A stretch of DNA of 64,000 nucleotides from Arthrobacter sp. Soil764. Lineage in GTDB: Bacteria; Actinomycetota; Actinomycetes; Actinomycetales; Micrococcaceae. The position numbers and the translations under genes are program-made. Below are positions 7,439-21,446 of this stretch, one piece after another (within the stretch, counting starts at the first letter, position 1; each line of letters starts with the position of its first letter). The notes beneath the pieces are model-generated. The model saw nothing but the letters and a program-made list of their open reading frames with translations. It was not told where the DNA came from and did not search any database. The stretch spans positions 62,001-126,000 of the forward strand of contig NZ_LMSI01000020.1 of assembly GCF_001428075.1 (NCBI RefSeq), written 5' to 3'.

Positions 7439-10400
7439 TTGGTCGCCTCGAGCACCTCTAATAACGAAACCGCTAACACTGCCGACAGCACTGATGGTGC
7501 CACTCGCCGGCTCTCATTCGCAAAGATTCACGAACCTCTTGACGTTCCGAATCTGCTTGCCCTGCAGACGGACAGCTTTGACTGGCTGGTCGGCAATGAG
7601 CGCTGGCAGGCACGCGTGGCAAAGGCTGTCGAAGAAAACGATCTCAGCGTCGCCACCACGTCCGGCCTGTCGGACATCTTTGAAGAGATCTCCCCGATCG
7701 AGGATTTCCAGGGCACCATGTCCCTGAGCTTCTCCGATCCGGAGTTCGCTGACCCCAAGTACACCATGGCCGAGTGCAAGGACCGGGACGCAACGTACTC
7801 GGCTCCGCTGTACGTCAAGGCCGAGTTCATGAACAACAACACGGGCGAAATCAAGCAGCAGACCGTGTTCATGGGTGACTTCCCGCTGATGACCGAGAAG
7901 GGCACCTTCGTCGTCAACGGCACCGAGCGTGTCGTCGTCTCCCAGCTGGTCCGTTCGCCGGGCGCCTACTTCGAGCGCGCCGCCGACAAGACCAGTGACA
8001 AGGACATCTTCACCGCGAAGATCATCCCGTCCCGCGGTGCGTGGTTCGAGCTCGAGATCGACAAGCGTGACCAGGTCGGTGTCCGCCTCGACCGCAAGCG
8101 CAAGCAGTCCGTCACGGTGCTGCTGAAGGCCCTTGGCTGGACCGAAGGCCAGATCCTCGAAGAGTTCGGCCAGTACGACTCCATGCGGGCAACCCTGGAG
8201 AAGGACGCCACCGAGACCCGCGAAGACGCCCTGCTGGACATCTACCGCAAGCTGCGTCCGGGCGAGCCGCCCACCGTCGAGGCTGCCCAGTCCCTGCTGG
8301 ACAACCTGTACTTCAACTCCAAGCGCTACGATCTGGCCAAGGTTGGCCGCTACAAGATCAACCGCAAGCTTGGCATCGACCGCTCCCTTGGTGACAAGGA
8401 AGCCTCTGTCCTGCACGTTGAAGACATCGTGGCCATGATCAAGTTCCTCGTCGCGCTGCACGCCGGCGAGAAGACCATCAAGGGCACCCGCGATGGCCAG
8501 GAAGTGGATCTGCGCGTCGAGATCGACGATATTGACCACTTCGGCAACCGCCGCATCCGCGCCGTCGGCGAGCTCATCGAGAACCAGGTCCGCACCGGCC
8601 TGTCCCGCATGGAGCGCGTTGTCCGCGAGCGTATGACCACCCAGGACGTCGAGGCCATCACGCCGCAGACCCTGATCAACATCCGCCCCGTGGTTGCTGC
8701 CATCAAGGAGTTCTTCGGAACTTCCCAGCTGTCGCAGTTCATGGACCAGAACAACCCCCTCTCGGGCCTGACCCACAAGCGCCGCCTGTCGGCCCTTGGC
8801 CCCGGTGGTCTGTCCCGTGACCGCGCCGGCATGGAAGTCCGTGACGTGCACCCGTCCCACTACGGACGTATGTGCCCCATCGAAACTCCTGAAGGCCCCA
8901 ACATTGGCCTGATCGGTTCGCTGGCATCGTACGGACGCATCAACCCGTTCGGCTTCATTGAGACCCCGTACCGCCTGGTCAAGGACGGCGTCGTGTCCGA
9001 CGACGTCCAGTACCTGACCGCCGACGACGAGGCCGAAGTGCTGATCGCCCAGGCCAACGCGCCGCTGGACGAGAACAACAAGTTCGCTGAAGACACCGTC
9101 CTGGTCCGTGCCCGTGGTGGTGGCGGCGAGCCCGTCCTCGTTCCCGCTGCGGATGTCGAGTTCATGGACGTCTCCCCGCGCCAGATGGTGTCCGTGGCTA
9201 CCGCCCTGATCCCGTTCCTGGAGCACGACGACGCAAACCGCGCACTCATGGGTGCCAACATGCAGCGCCAGGCTGTGCCGCTGGTCCGTTCCGAGGCTCC
9301 GTTCGTGGGCACCGGCATGGAGCGCGCCGCCGCCGTCGACGCCGGTGACGTTGTCATCGCCAAGAAGGCCGGTGTGGTCACCGAGGTTTCCGCCGAGCTC
9401 GTCATCATGCTCAACGACGACGGCACCGAGACCAACTACCGCATCAACAAGTTCGCCCGCTCCAACCAGGGCAACTGCTACAACCACCGTGTCCTGGTGA
9501 ACGAAGGCCAGCGCCTGGAAGTTGGCGGCATCATTGCCGACGGCCCGGCAACGGACCAGGGTGAACTTGCACTGGGCAAGAACCTGCTCGTGGCATTCAT
9601 GTCATGGGAAGGCCACAACTTCGAGGACGCCATCATCCTCTCGCAGCGCATCGTTGCCGAGGACGTCCTTTCCTCCATCCACATCGAGGAGCACGAGATC
9701 GATGCCCGCGACACCAAGCTTGGTGCCGAGGAAATCACCCGTGACATCCCCAACGTGTCCGAGGAAGTCCTGGCCGGCCTGGACGAGCGCGGCATCATCC
9801 ACATCGGTGCCGAGGTTGAAGCAGGGGACATCCTGGTTGGAAAGGTCACCCCGAAGGGTGAAACCGAACTGACCCCGGAAGAGCGCCTGCTGCGCGCCAT
9901 CTTCGGCGAGAAGTCCCGCGAAGTCCGCGACACGTCCCTGAAGGTGCCCCACGGCGAGTCCGGCACCGTCATCGGCGTGCGCGTCTTCGACCGCGACAAC
10001 GACGACGAGCTGCCCCCGGGCGTGAACCAGCTGGTCCGCGTCTACGTGGCCGCCAAGCGCAAGATCACCGACGGCGACAAGCTCGCCGGCCGCCACGGCA
10101 ACAAGGGTGTTATCTCCAAGATCCTCCCCGTTGAGGACATGCCCTTCCTTGCCGACGGCACCCCCGTTGACATCGTCCTGAACCCGCTGGGTGTTCCGGG
10201 CCGTATGAACGTGGGCCAGGTGCTCGAAACCCACCTTGGCTGGGTTGCCAAGACCGGTTGGAAGATCGAGGGCGAGCCCGAGTGGGTCAAGCAGCTGCCG
10301 AACCTGCCGCGCGAAAGTGGTCCCACCACTGTTGCAACGCCGGTGTTCGACGGTGCCCGCGAAGAGGAAATCACGGGCCTGCTGGATTCCACCAACGTGA

Positions 10401-10948
10401 CCCGCGATGGTGACCGCCTGATCAACTCCTCCGGCAAGACCCGCCTGTTTGACGGCCGCTCCGGCGAGCCGTTCCCGGATCCGATCTCGGTCGGCTACAT
10501 GTACATCCTGAAGCTCCACCACCTGGTGGACGACAAGATCCACGCACGCTCCACCGGCCCGTACTCCATGATCACGCAGCAGCCGCTGGGTGGTAAGGCA
10601 CAGTTCGGTGGCCAGCGCTTCGGTGAAATGGAAGTGTGGGCGCTCGAAGCTTACGGCGCCGCCTACACGCTCCAGGAACTCCTCACGATCAAGTCGGATG
10701 ACATCCACGGCCGCGTGAAGGTCTACGAAGCGATCGTCAAGGGCGAGAACATCCCCGAGCCGGGCGTTCCCGAATCCTTCAAGGTCTTGATCAAGGAAAT
10801 GCAGTCGCTGTGCCTGAACGTGGAAGTTCTTTCCACGGACGGAACCACAATTGAAATGCGTGACTCTGATGACGCAGTCTTCACGGCTGCGGAGGAACTG
10901 GGCATCGATCTGTCTCGCGCAGAGCCCAGCTCCGTAGAAGAGGTCTAG
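7439..10948 (+). CDS. rpoB: DNA-directed RNA polymerase subunit beta
   Basis: The beta subunit forms half of the RNA polymerase active cleft. I start at the TTG at 7439 (1,169 residues), six bases after AAGGA; an in-frame GTG at 7424 would overlap that ribosome-binding site. The rifampicin region is present ([39 protein letters not shown]) with the sensitive-type residues Asp436, His446 and Ser451 (equivalent to E. coli 516, 526 and 531). [15 protein letters not shown] and the C-terminal [18 protein letters not shown] are also conserved. It forms an operon with rpoC after a 104-base gap containing a strong hairpin. Confidence 0.98.
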   Translation: MVASSTSNNETANTADSTDGATRRLSFAKIHEPLDVPNLLALQTDSFDWLVGNERWQARVAKAVEENDLSVATTSGLSDIFEEISPIEDFQGTMSLSFSDPEFADPKYTMAECKDRDATYSAPLYVKAEFMNNNTGEIKQQTVFMGDFPLMTEKGTFVVNGTERVVVSQLVRSPGAYFERAADKTSDKDIFTAKIIPSRGAWFELEIDKRDQVGVRLDRKRKQSVTVLLKALGWTEGQILEEFGQYDSMRATLEKDATETREDALLDIYRKLRPGEPPTVEAAQSLLDNLYFNSKRYDLAKVGRYKINRKLGIDRSLGDKEASVLHVEDIVAMIKFLVALHAGEKTIKGTRDGQEVDLRVEIDDIDHFGNRRIRAVGELIENQVRTGLSRMERVVRERMTTQDVEAITPQTLINIRPVVAAIKEFFGTSQLSQFMDQNNPLSGLTHKRRLSALGPGGLSRDRAGMEVRDVHPSHYGRMCPIETPEGPNIGLIGSLASYGRINPFGFIETPYRLVKDGVVSDDVQYLTADDEAEVLIAQANAPLDENNKFAEDTVLVRARGGGGEPVLVPAADVEFMDVSPRQMVSVATALIPFLEHDDANRALMGANMQRQAVPLVRSEAPFVGTGMERAAAVDAGDVVIAKKAGVVTEVSAELVIMLNDDGTETNYRINKFARSNQGNCYNHRVLVNEGQRLEVGGIIADGPATDQGELALGKNLLVAFMSWEGHNFEDAIILSQRIVAEDVLSSIHIEEHEIDARDTKLGAEEITRDIPNVSEEVLAGLDERGIIHIGAEVEAGDILVGKVTPKGETELTPEERLLRAIFGEKSREVRDTSLKVPHGESGTVIGVRVFDRDNDDELPPGVNQLVRVYVAAKRKITDGDKLAGRHGNKGVISKILPVEDMPFLADGTPVDIVLNPLGVPGRMNVGQVLETHLGWVAKTGWKIEGEPEWVKQLPNLPRESGPTTVATPVFDGAREEEITGLLDSTNVTRDGDRLINSSGKTRLFDGRSGEPFPDPISVGYMYILKLHHLVDDKIHARSTGPYSMITQQPLGGKAQFGGQRFGEMEVWALEAYGAAYTLQELLTIKSDDIHGRVKVYEAIVKGENIPEPGVPESFKVLIKEMQSLCLNVEVLSTDGTTIEMRDSDDAVFTAAEELGIDLSRAEPSSVEEV

Positions 10949-10958
10949 CAGGCGGTTG

Positions 10959-10986
10959 ACGACGGCGGGTGACCACCCGCCGTCGT
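10959..10986 (+). promoter_or_regulatory. Perfect 12-bp hairpin between rpoB and rpoC, no U-tract
   Basis: ACGACGGCGGGT (10959-10970) pairs perfectly with ACCCGCCGTCGT (10975-10986) around GACC. It begins 11 bases after the rpoB stop and is followed by a C/T-mixed segment rather than a T-run. It could be an attenuator, a processing or stability element, or a U-less terminator. Confidence 0.7.
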
Positions 10987-11052
10987 ACGCCCCCTCCCTC
11001 ATCCCGCACCTAAGACTTCAGAATTTAGAGAACAAGAGAGAACAGGGACCAT

Positions 11053-14952
<3,900 letters not shown>

Positions 14953-14976
14953 CCAACTCCGGTAGAGCCTTACCAA

Positions 14977-15017
14977 GGGATGGTCCCGCACCGCAAGGTG
15001 GGGGACCATCCCGCTTT
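14977..15017 (+). terminator. Terminator after rpoC
   Basis: GGGATGGTCCC and its complement GGGACCATCCC enclose an inner ACC-GCAA-GGT stem, followed by CGCTTT. The stem is long and stable but the T-tract is short. It lies 24 bases after the rpoC stop. Confidence 0.85.
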
Positions 15018-15348
15018 GACCCAGGGGGAGGGGCCCCGATTAAGGCATGGAGCCCGTCCATGCTAGACTTGTTACCAATTGTTATTGTGGCAGTGGATGA
15101 GAGCGCCGGTTTCAGCTGAAAGGCTGGGCCAGAGCGACGTTTCCGGTTTGCAGGGTTCTTGTGCAACGTATGCCACATTTTTGCATGCCTAGGGACTTGT
15201 TCGACACCAGTCGCCCCCCGGAATGCGATCCGACTATTAAGGCTTCGCCTTCGCCGCCCTGGAGATCTTCTTCAAGGCCCGGGCGGCGGGGCAACGCAAC
15301 AGGAGAGTGGCCGGAAACAGCCACTCCGGAAAAACGGAGAACACGAGA
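15018..15348 (+). promoter_or_regulatory. str-operon upstream region with extended -10
   Basis: No gene is seen in this 331-base gap. TGCTAGACT (15061-15069) is an extended -10 (TGN plus TAGACT), so transcription could start near 15077 with a leader of about 270 bases. Near the end, CGCCGCCC and GGGCGGCG segments (about 15253 and 15289) can pair. The promoter call rests on the -10 motif only; no good -35 is seen at standard spacing. Confidence 0.45.
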
Positions 15349-15723
15349 GTGCCTACGATTAACCAGCTGGTCCGCAAGGGCCGCACGCCTAAGGTCTCAA
15401 AGACCAAGGCTCCCGCGCTTAAGGGCAGCCCCATGCGCCGCGGTGTCTGCACCCGCGTCTACACCACCACCCCGAAGAAGCCGAACTCGGCTCTGCGTAA
15501 GGTGGCCCGTGTGCGCCTCAACGGCGGCGTGGAAGTTACCGCCTACATCCCCGGTGTTGGCCACAACCTGCAGGAGCACTCCATTGTGCTCGTTCGCGGT
15601 GGTCGTGTTAAGGACCTCCCGGGTGTCCGCTACAAGATCGTCCGTGGCGCCCTCGATACCCAGGGTGTGAAGAACCGTAAGCAGGCCCGCAGCCGCTACG
15701 GCGCAAAGATGGAGAAGAAGTAA
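15349..15723 (+). CDS. rpsL: 30S ribosomal protein S12
   Basis: S12 sits at the decoding centre and affects accuracy; it is the target in which streptomycin-resistance substitutions arise. The 124-residue product starts at the GTG at 15349 ([11 protein letters not shown]), preceded by GGAGA; the upstream in-frame extension is not part of S12. The residues in [12 protein letters not shown] (Lys43) and [13 protein letters not shown] (Lys88) are of the sensitive type. First gene of the str operon; rpsG begins one base after the stop. Confidence 0.98.
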   Translation: MPTINQLVRKGRTPKVSKTKAPALKGSPMRRGVCTRVYTTTPKKPNSALRKVARVRLNGGVEVTAYIPGVGHNLQEHSIVLVRGGRVKDLPGVRYKIVRGALDTQGVKNRKQARSRYGAKMEKK

Positions 15724-15724
15724 T

Positions 15725-16195
15725 ATGCCTCGCAAGGGTCCGGCCCCCAAGCGGCCGCTCGTTTCGGATCCGGTATACGGGTCCCCGCTGGTAACCCAGC
15801 TCATCAACAAGGTGCTCGTTGACGGCAAGAAGTCCACGGCAGAGCGCATTGTCTACGGTGCACTCGAAGGCGCACGCGCCAAGTCCGGCGGCGACCCCGT
15901 TGCAGCCCTGAAGAAGGCCATGGACAACGTCAAGCCTTCGCTTGAGGTCCGCTCCCGCCGTGTCGGTGGCGCCACCTACCAGGTTCCGGTTGAGGTCAAG
16001 CCGGGCCGCTCCACCGCACTCGCCCTGCGCTGGCTGGTTGGCTACTCCAAGGCCCGCCGTGAAAAGACGATGACCGAGCGCCTCCAGAACGAAATCCTGG
16101 ATGCCTCCAACGGTCTCGGTGCCGCTGTGAAGCGTCGCGAAGACACCCACAAGATGGCCGAGTCCAACAAGGCCTTCGCACACTACCGCTGGTAA
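15725..16195 (+). CDS. rpsG: 30S ribosomal protein S7
   Basis: S7 nucleates assembly of the 16S 3' domain and lies at the E site; in E. coli it also regulates the str operon. The 156-residue length is standard, and the sequence has [10 protein letters not shown] at the N-terminus, [12 protein letters not shown] in the middle and [17 protein letters not shown] near residues 100-116. It is closely linked to rpsL. A perfect U-less hairpin starts 11 bases after its stop, before fusA. Confidence 0.98.
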   Translation: MPRKGPAPKRPLVSDPVYGSPLVTQLINKVLVDGKKSTAERIVYGALEGARAKSGGDPVAALKKAMDNVKPSLEVRSRRVGGATYQVPVEVKPGRSTALALRWLVGYSKARREKTMTERLQNEILDASNGLGAAVKRREDTHKMAESNKAFAHYRW

Positions 16196-16206
16196 TACTC
16201 CCCGGA

Positions 16207-16234
16207 CGCCGCCGGCTCGATCGAGCCGGCGGCG
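16207..16234 (+). promoter_or_regulatory. Perfect palindrome between rpsG and fusA
   Basis: CGCCGCCGGCTCGA (16207-16220) is followed without a gap by its exact complement TCGAGCCGGCGGCG (16221-16234). The RNA would fold as a 12-bp stem with a GATC loop. No T-run follows. Position and form match the hairpins before rpoC, map and rpoA. Confidence 0.7.
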
Positions 16235-16264
16235 AACGCGTAGTCCATCCCAAAAGGAGACCCC

Positions 16265-18379
16265 GTGGCACAGGACGTGCTTACCGACCTTAGTAAGGTC
16301 CGCAATATCGGCATCATGGCCCACATTGATGCCGGCAAGACCACCACAACCGAGCGCATCCTGTTCTACACGGGTGTGAACCACAAGATCGGCGAAACGC
16401 ACGACGGCGCTTCGACCACCGACTGGATGGAACAGGAAAAGGAACGCGGCATCACCATCACGTCTGCCGCCGTGACCTGCTTCTGGGAAAACAACCAGAT
16501 CAACATCATCGACACCCCGGGCCACGTGGACTTCACGGTTGAGGTAGAGCGCTCCCTGCGCGTCCTCGACGGTGCAGTTGCCGTGTTCGACGGCAAGGAA
16601 GGTGTTGAGCCGCAGTCTGAGACCGTTTGGCGCCAGGCTGACAAGTACAACGTTCCGCGTATCTGCTTCGTCAACAAGATGGACAAGCTGGGCGCTGACT
16701 TCTACTTCACCGTCGACACCATCATCAGCCGCCTCGGTGCCAAGCCGCTGGTCATGCAGCTGCCCATCGGTGCCGAGAACGACTTCATCGGCGTCGTGGA
16801 CCTGCTCTACATGCGCGCCCTGGTGTGGCCCGGCGATGCCAAGGGTGACGTCACCATGGGTGCCAAGTACGAGATCCGTGAGATCCCGGCTGACCTCCAG
16901 GAAAAGGCCGAGGAGTACCGCGCGAACCTCGTCGAGACCGTCGCAGAGTCCTCCGAAGAACTCATGGAGAAGTACCTCGAGGGTGAAGAGATCTCGATCG
17001 ACGAGCTCAAGGCCGGCATCCGCAAGATGACCATCAACTCCGAGCTGTACCCGATCTTCTGTGGTTCCGCCTTCAAGAACCGCGGCGTTCAGCCCATGCT
17101 CGATGCAGTTGTGGACTACCTGCCCAACCCGCTCGACGTCCCCCCGATGGTCGGCCACGACCCCCGCGACGAAGAGAAGGAACTGACCCGCAAGCCTTCT
17201 TCCGAAGAGCCGTTCTCGGCCTTGGCGTTCAAGATTGCTGCTCACCCCTTCTTCGGCCAGCTCACCTTCATCCGCGTGTACTCCGGTCACGTTGAGGCAG
17301 GCGCCCAGGTGGTCAACTCCACCAGGGGCAAGAAGGAGCGCATCGGCAAGCTGTTCCAGATGCACGCCAACAAGGAAATGCCTGTTGAGGGCGCTACCGC
17401 CGGCCACATCTACGCAGCGATCGGTCTGAAGGACACCACCACGGGTGACACCCTGTGCGACTCCGCCAACCAGATCGTCCTCGAGTCCATGAGCTTCCCG
17501 GAGCCCGTGATCTCGGTTGCCATCGAGCCGAACACCAAGGGTGACCAGGAGAAGCTCTCCACGGCCATCCAGAAGCTCTCCGCTGAGGACCCCACCTTCC
17601 AGGTGTCCCTCAACGAAGACACCGGCCAGACCATCATCGCCGGCATGGGCGAGCTCCACCTGGACATCCTGGTGGACCGCATGCGCCGCGAATTCAAGGT
17701 CGAGGCCAACGTGGGCAAGCCCCAGGTCGCCTACCGCGAAACCATCAAGCGCGCTGTCGAACGCCACGACTACACGCACAAGAAGCAGACCGGTGGTTCG
17801 GGTCAGTTCGCAAAGATCCAGATTGCCATCGAGCCGCTGGACACCGCCGAGGGCGAGCTGTACGAGTTCGAGAACAAGGTCACCGGTGGCCGCGTTCCGC
17901 GCGAGTACATCCCGTCTGTTGACGCGGGCATCCAGGACGCACTGAACGACGGCGTCCTGGCGGGTTACCCGGTTGTCGGCATCAAGGCCACGCTGATCGA
18001 CGGCGCGTACCACGATGTTGACTCCTCGGAAATGGCCTTCAAGATCGCCGGCCGTATGGCTTTCAAGGAAGCTGCACGCAAGGCGAACCCGGTCCTGCTC
18101 GAACCGCTGATGGATGTCGAGGTCCGCACCCCTGAGGAATACATGGGTGAAGTTATCGGTGACCTCAACTCCCGCCGTGGCCAGATGCAGTCCATGGAAG
18201 ATGCACAGGGCGTCAAGGTCATCCGTGCGCACGTTCCGCTGTCCGGCATGTTCGGCTACATCGGTGACCTGCGCTCCAAGACCCAGGGCCGCGCTGTGTA
18301 CTCCATGACGTTCAACAGCTACGCCGAGGTCCCGAAGGCTGTTGCCGACGAGATCATCCAGAAGTCCCGCGGCGAGTAG
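16265..18379 (+). CDS. fusA: Elongation factor G
   Basis: EF-G is the GTPase that drives translocation and, with RRF, ribosome recycling. The 704-residue protein has G1 AHIDAGKT (residues 19-26), the switch II segment [12 protein letters not shown] and the NKMDK guanine-specificity motif. Domains II-V follow, including [14 protein letters not shown] and ending near [13 protein letters not shown]. It begins with GTG after AAAAGGAGA. It is part of the str operon. Confidence 0.98.
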   Translation: MAQDVLTDLSKVRNIGIMAHIDAGKTTTTERILFYTGVNHKIGETHDGASTTDWMEQEKERGITITSAAVTCFWENNQINIIDTPGHVDFTVEVERSLRVLDGAVAVFDGKEGVEPQSETVWRQADKYNVPRICFVNKMDKLGADFYFTVDTIISRLGAKPLVMQLPIGAENDFIGVVDLLYMRALVWPGDAKGDVTMGAKYEIREIPADLQEKAEEYRANLVETVAESSEELMEKYLEGEEISIDELKAGIRKMTINSELYPIFCGSAFKNRGVQPMLDAVVDYLPNPLDVPPMVGHDPRDEEKELTRKPSSEEPFSALAFKIAAHPFFGQLTFIRVYSGHVEAGAQVVNSTRGKKERIGKLFQMHANKEMPVEGATAGHIYAAIGLKDTTTGDTLCDSANQIVLESMSFPEPVISVAIEPNTKGDQEKLSTAIQKLSAEDPTFQVSLNEDTGQTIIAGMGELHLDILVDRMRREFKVEANVGKPQVAYRETIKRAVERHDYTHKKQTGGSGQFAKIQIAIEPLDTAEGELYEFENKVTGGRVPREYIPSVDAGIQDALNDGVLAGYPVVGIKATLIDGAYHDVDSSEMAFKIAGRMAFKEAARKANPVLLEPLMDVEVRTPEEYMGEVIGDLNSRRGQMQSMEDAQGVKVIRAHVPLSGMFGYIGDLRSKTQGRAVYSMTFNSYAEVPKAVADEIIQKSRGE

Positions 18380-18635
18380 TCCCCGGACTGTTCAAAGCAA
18401 CAAACTCGGGTGCGCTTGCCGGCAACGGAAAGCACAGCCTGTGCAGGAGGCCGGGCCCATCGGATTCATCCGGCAGCCGGTCCGGCCCCTGCACGAACAG
18501 GATCCTGGGACTAGTATTAGTTCCTGAATCTGCAATTTCACCAAACCAAAGCCCCCCAAGTAGACTTACCTGAGTTTCTGCCGCGACAAGAGCGGCAGGA
18601 GGGTATGTCATTTGAAAACGTTCTAGGAGGAACCT
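18380..18635 (+). promoter_or_regulatory. fusA-tuf intergenic region with candidate tuf promoter
   Basis: No gene is seen. TAGACT at 18561-18566 could be a -10 element for a tuf-specific promoter, with TTCACC 18 bases upstream as a weak -35. A separate tuf promoter would allow EF-Tu to be made in excess of EF-G, as is usual. The evidence is the hexamer and its recurrence upstream of rpsL, secY and truA. Confidence 0.4.
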
Positions 18636-19826
18636 GTGGCAAAGGCAAAGTTCGAGCGGACTAAGCCGCACGTCAACATCGGCACCATTGGTCACGTTGA
18701 CCACGGTAAGACGACGCTGACGGCCGCCATTTCCAAGGTGCTGTACGACAAGTACCCGGATCTCAACGAGAAGCGCGACTTCGCGTCGATCGACTCTGCT
18801 CCCGAAGAGCGTCAGCGTGGCATTACCATCAACATCTCCCACGTGGAGTACCAGACCGAAAAGCGCCACTACGCACACGTAGACGCCCCGGGTCACGCTG
18901 ACTACATCAAGAACATGATCACCGGTGCTGCCCAGATGGACGGCGCAATCCTCGTGGTTGCTGCTACCGACGGCCCCATGGCACAGACCCGCGAGCACGT
19001 TCTGCTCGCCCGCCAGGTTGGTGTTCCCTACCTGCTGGTCGCCCTGAACAAGGCCGACATGGTTGACGATGAGGAACTGCTGGACCTCGTTGAAATGGAA
19101 GTTCGTGAGCTCCTGAGCTCGCAGGGCTTCGATGGTGACGAAGCTCCCGTGGTCCGCGTTTCCGGCCTGAAGGCCCTGGAAGGCGACCCCGAGTGGGTCA
19201 AGTCCGTTGAGGACCTGATGGCTGCTGTCGACGAGTCCGTTCCGGACCCCGTACGTGACCGCGACAAGCCGTTCCTGATGCCGATCGAAGACGTCTTCAC
19301 CATCACCGGCCGTGGCACCGTTGTTACGGGCCGCGCCGAGCGTGGAACCCTCGCCATCAACTCCGAGGTCGAGATCGTTGGCATCCGCCCGGTCCAGAAG
19401 ACCACGGTTACCGGTATCGAGATGTTCCACAAGCAGCTCGACGAAGCATGGGCCGGCGAGAACTGTGGCCTCCTGCTCCGCGGTCTGAAGCGCGACGATG
19501 TCGAGCGTGGCCAGGTTGTCGTCAAGCCGGGTTCCATCACCCCGCACACCGACTTCGAGGCCAACGTCTACATCCTCTCCAAGGACGAAGGCGGACGTCA
19601 CAACCCGTTCTACTCCAACTACCGCCCGCAGTTCTACTTCCGTACCACGGACGTAACCGGCGTTATCACCCTGCCCGAGGGCACGGAAATGGTTATGCCT
19701 GGCGACAACACTGAGATGACCGTTGCGCTCATCCAGCCGATCGCTATGGAAGAGGGCCTCGGCTTCGCTATCCGCGAAGGCGGCCGCACCGTTGGTTCGG
19801 GACGTGTTACCAAGATCATCAAGTAA
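18636..19826 (+). CDS. tuf: Elongation factor Tu
   Basis: EF-Tu delivers aminoacyl-tRNA to the ribosome as a GTP complex. The 396-residue protein contains [11 protein letters not shown] (residues 19-29), [20 protein letters not shown] and the domain II/III sequences [13 protein letters not shown] and [10 protein letters not shown]. It starts with GTG after AGGAGG. A strong 18-bp terminator follows 14 bases after the stop, closing the str operon. Confidence 0.98.
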   Translation: MAKAKFERTKPHVNIGTIGHVDHGKTTLTAAISKVLYDKYPDLNEKRDFASIDSAPEERQRGITINISHVEYQTEKRHYAHVDAPGHADYIKNMITGAAQMDGAILVVAATDGPMAQTREHVLLARQVGVPYLLVALNKADMVDDEELLDLVEMEVRELLSSQGFDGDEAPVVRVSGLKALEGDPEWVKSVEDLMAAVDESVPDPVRDRDKPFLMPIEDVFTITGRGTVVTGRAERGTLAINSEVEIVGIRPVQKTTVTGIEMFHKQLDEAWAGENCGLLLRGLKRDDVERGQVVVKPGSITPHTDFEANVYILSKDEGGRHNPFYSNYRPQFYFRTTDVTGVITLPEGTEMVMPGDNTEMTVALIQPIAMEEGLGFAIREGGRTVGSGRVTKIIK

Positions 19827-19840
19827 TACTTGTTGAACTG

Positions 19841-19884
19841 AAAGAACAGCCCCGCTGCAGTAGCAGCGGGGCTGTTCTTTTTAG
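19841..19884 (+). terminator. Strong terminator after tuf
   Basis: A perfect 18-bp stem (arms 19841-19858 and 19863-19880, beginning AAAGAACAGCCCCGC) has an AGTA loop and ends TTCTTTTTAGTT. It is a textbook intrinsic terminator. Confidence 0.95.
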
Positions 19885-19928
19885 TTAACAGGCCACTGAT
19901 ACTGTTGCAGCACTGAAAGGAGATCATC

Positions 19929-20054
19929 ATGGGATGGCTTATTTTCCTGATCATCGCAGTTGCCGTTGTAGCCAGCGTGCTCTGGACCCGCAAATATTTC
20001 CGGCATGAGATTGACCGGGCCAAGCGGATCAACAGGTCAAACAAGAACCAGTAG
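19929..20054 (+). CDS. 41-residue single-pass membrane protein
   Basis: An ATG preceded by GAAAGGAGATCATC opens a 41-codon frame ending in TAG. The product has one hydrophobic segment, MGWLIFLIIAVAVVASVLW, followed by a strongly basic, hydrophilic tail (TRKYFRHEIDRAKRINRSNK), consistent with a small inner-membrane protein with a cytoplasmic C-terminus. The consensus ribosome-binding site and membrane topology support a real gene. I do not recognise a family. It lies between the tuf terminator and the Nramp gene and could be separately transcribed. Confidence 0.7.
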   Translation: MGWLIFLIIAVAVVASVLWTRKYFRHEIDRAKRINRSNKNQ

Positions 20055-20094
20055 CAGGGACAGCCGCCACATGCCGGTAGGCCTTATTCCTACT

Positions 20095-20110
20095 TTTCGG
20101 TATACCTAAA
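20095..20110 (+). promoter_or_regulatory. Palindromic operator candidate upstream of the Nramp gene
   Basis: TTTCGGTATACCTAAA is a 16-bp inverted repeat with one mismatched pair, lying 50 bases before the Nramp start. The metal-responsive DtxR/MntR family binds palindromes of this general kind upstream of Mn transporters. Assignment to MntR is inference from gene context. Confidence 0.5.
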
Positions 20111-20159
20111 TTCGCGGTATCCTCGTTGTATCGACGCCCGCAACGACGAGGACTACGTG

Positions 20160-21410
20160 ATGGCTGTTTCAACAATGACGGCGGAACCCGCCACCACCAG
20201 GCTCTGGTCGCGCCTGCTGCTGCTCGGACCCGCGTTCGTGGCCGCCATTGCGTATGTGGACCCGGGCAACGTGGCCGCGAACCTGACCGCGGGCGCCAGC
20301 TTCGGGTACCTCCTGGTGTGGGTCCTTGTGGCTGCCAACGGGATGGCCGTGCTGATCCAGTACCAGTCCGCCAAGCTCGGGCTCGCCACCGGCATGAGCC
20401 TGCCGGAAATACTCGGCCAGCGCCTTGGCACGCGCCGCCGCCGCGCCTACTGGGTTCAGGCTGAGATCGTTGCCGGAGCCACGGACATGGCCGAAGTCAT
20501 CGGCGGGGCAGTGGCCCTCAACCTGCTGTTCGGCCTGCCGCTGCTGACCGGCGGAGTCATCATCGGGCTGGCGTCCATGCTCCTGCTGACGCTGCAGTCG
20601 CACCGCAGCCAAAAGTCCTTCGAATTTGCCATCCTCACCCTGTTGGGCGTGATTGCGGTCGGGTTCGTTTCGGGCCTCTTCGTCGCACCGCCGGACGCCG
20701 GGGGAGCCCTGGCCGGGCTGGTGCCCCGGTTCGAGGGAACCGATACGGTTCTGCTCGCGGCGAGCATGCTCGGTGCCACCGTCATGCCGCACGCCATCTA
20801 CCTGCATTCGGCCCTGGCCCGAGACCGCCATGGCTTCTCGGAAGATCCGGCCGTCAGGACCCGCCTGATCCGAACCACCCGCGTGGACGTCGCCGGCGCT
20901 TTGCTGCTGGCCGGCGTCGTCAATATCGCCATGCTGCTGCTGGCTGCCTCCAGCCTTCGGGGCGTGGAGGGAACCGACACCATCGCCGGTGCCCACGCTG
21001 CGGTGACGTCCGCGCTCGGGCCGGTGATCGGCGTCGTCTTCGCGGTGGGCCTCCTGGCATCCGGCCTGGCATCCACATCGGTGGGATGCTACGCGGGTGC
21101 CACCATCATGGGCGGCCTGCTGAAGGTGCGGATTCCGTTGCTGGCCCGCCGGACTGTCACCTTGATTCCCGCGCTGGCGGTTCTCGGCGCCGGCATCGAA
21201 CCCACACTGGCTTTGGTGCTCAGCCAGGTTCTCCTGAGTTTCGGCATTCCGTTCGCCCTGATTCCATTGATCCGGCTCACCGGCAGCCGCAAGGTGATGG
21301 GGGTCCACGCCGACTCGAAGCCGCTTCGGATCGCCGGATGGACCAGTGCCACCCTGATCGTCGGCCTGAACTGCGTCCTGATTTTCCTCACGGTGGTGGG
21401 ACAGGGTTAG
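20160..21410 (+). CDS. mntH: Nramp-family divalent metal (Mn2+/Fe2+) transporter
   Basis: Nramp/MntH proteins are proton-coupled importers of Mn2+ and related metals. The 416-residue protein has about eleven hydrophobic segments, the TM1 metal-binding motif DPGN (in VDPGNVAANL) and the TM6 motif MPHAIYLHSAL. It is slightly short for the family but includes both metal-site helices. ATG 20160 is chosen; a GTG immediately before it is equally possible. A palindrome overlaps the presumed promoter. The gene converges on a GH1 glycosidase gene. Confidence 0.92.
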   Translation: MAVSTMTAEPATTRLWSRLLLLGPAFVAAIAYVDPGNVAANLTAGASFGYLLVWVLVAANGMAVLIQYQSAKLGLATGMSLPEILGQRLGTRRRRAYWVQAEIVAGATDMAEVIGGAVALNLLFGLPLLTGGVIIGLASMLLLTLQSHRSQKSFEFAILTLLGVIAVGFVSGLFVAPPDAGGALAGLVPRFEGTDTVLLAASMLGATVMPHAIYLHSALARDRHGFSEDPAVRTRLIRTTRVDVAGALLLAGVVNIAMLLLAASSLRGVEGTDTIAGAHAAVTSALGPVIGVVFAVGLLASGLASTSVGCYAGATIMGGLLKVRIPLLARRTVTLIPALAVLGAGIEPTLALVLSQVLLSFGIPFALIPLIRLTGSRKVMGVHADSKPLRIAGWTSATLIVGLNCVLIFLTVVGQG

Positions 21411-21412
21411 CA

Positions 21413-21440
21413 GCGGGGACCCGGGGCCGGCGCGCCCCGC
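21413..21440. terminator. GC-rich hairpin between convergent Nramp and GH1 genes
   Basis: GCGGGG (21413-21418) pairs with CCCCGC (21435-21440) and the enclosed sequence is also self-complementary. It fills the 36-base gap between two convergent stop codons. It lacks T-runs, so a terminator role is inferred from position. Confidence 0.4.
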
Positions 21441-21446
21441 CGTGCA

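Noticed and set aside
7514..9487. 657-codon open frame antisense to rpoB
   Set aside because: It mirrors the conserved rpoB codons, is Val/Gly/His-rich with no family features, and has no ribosome-binding site.
15608..18232. 874-codon open frame antisense to rpsG and fusA
   Set aside because: High-GC codon bias creates long antisense frames. The translation has no recognisable family features and the plus strand encodes S7 and EF-G without doubt.
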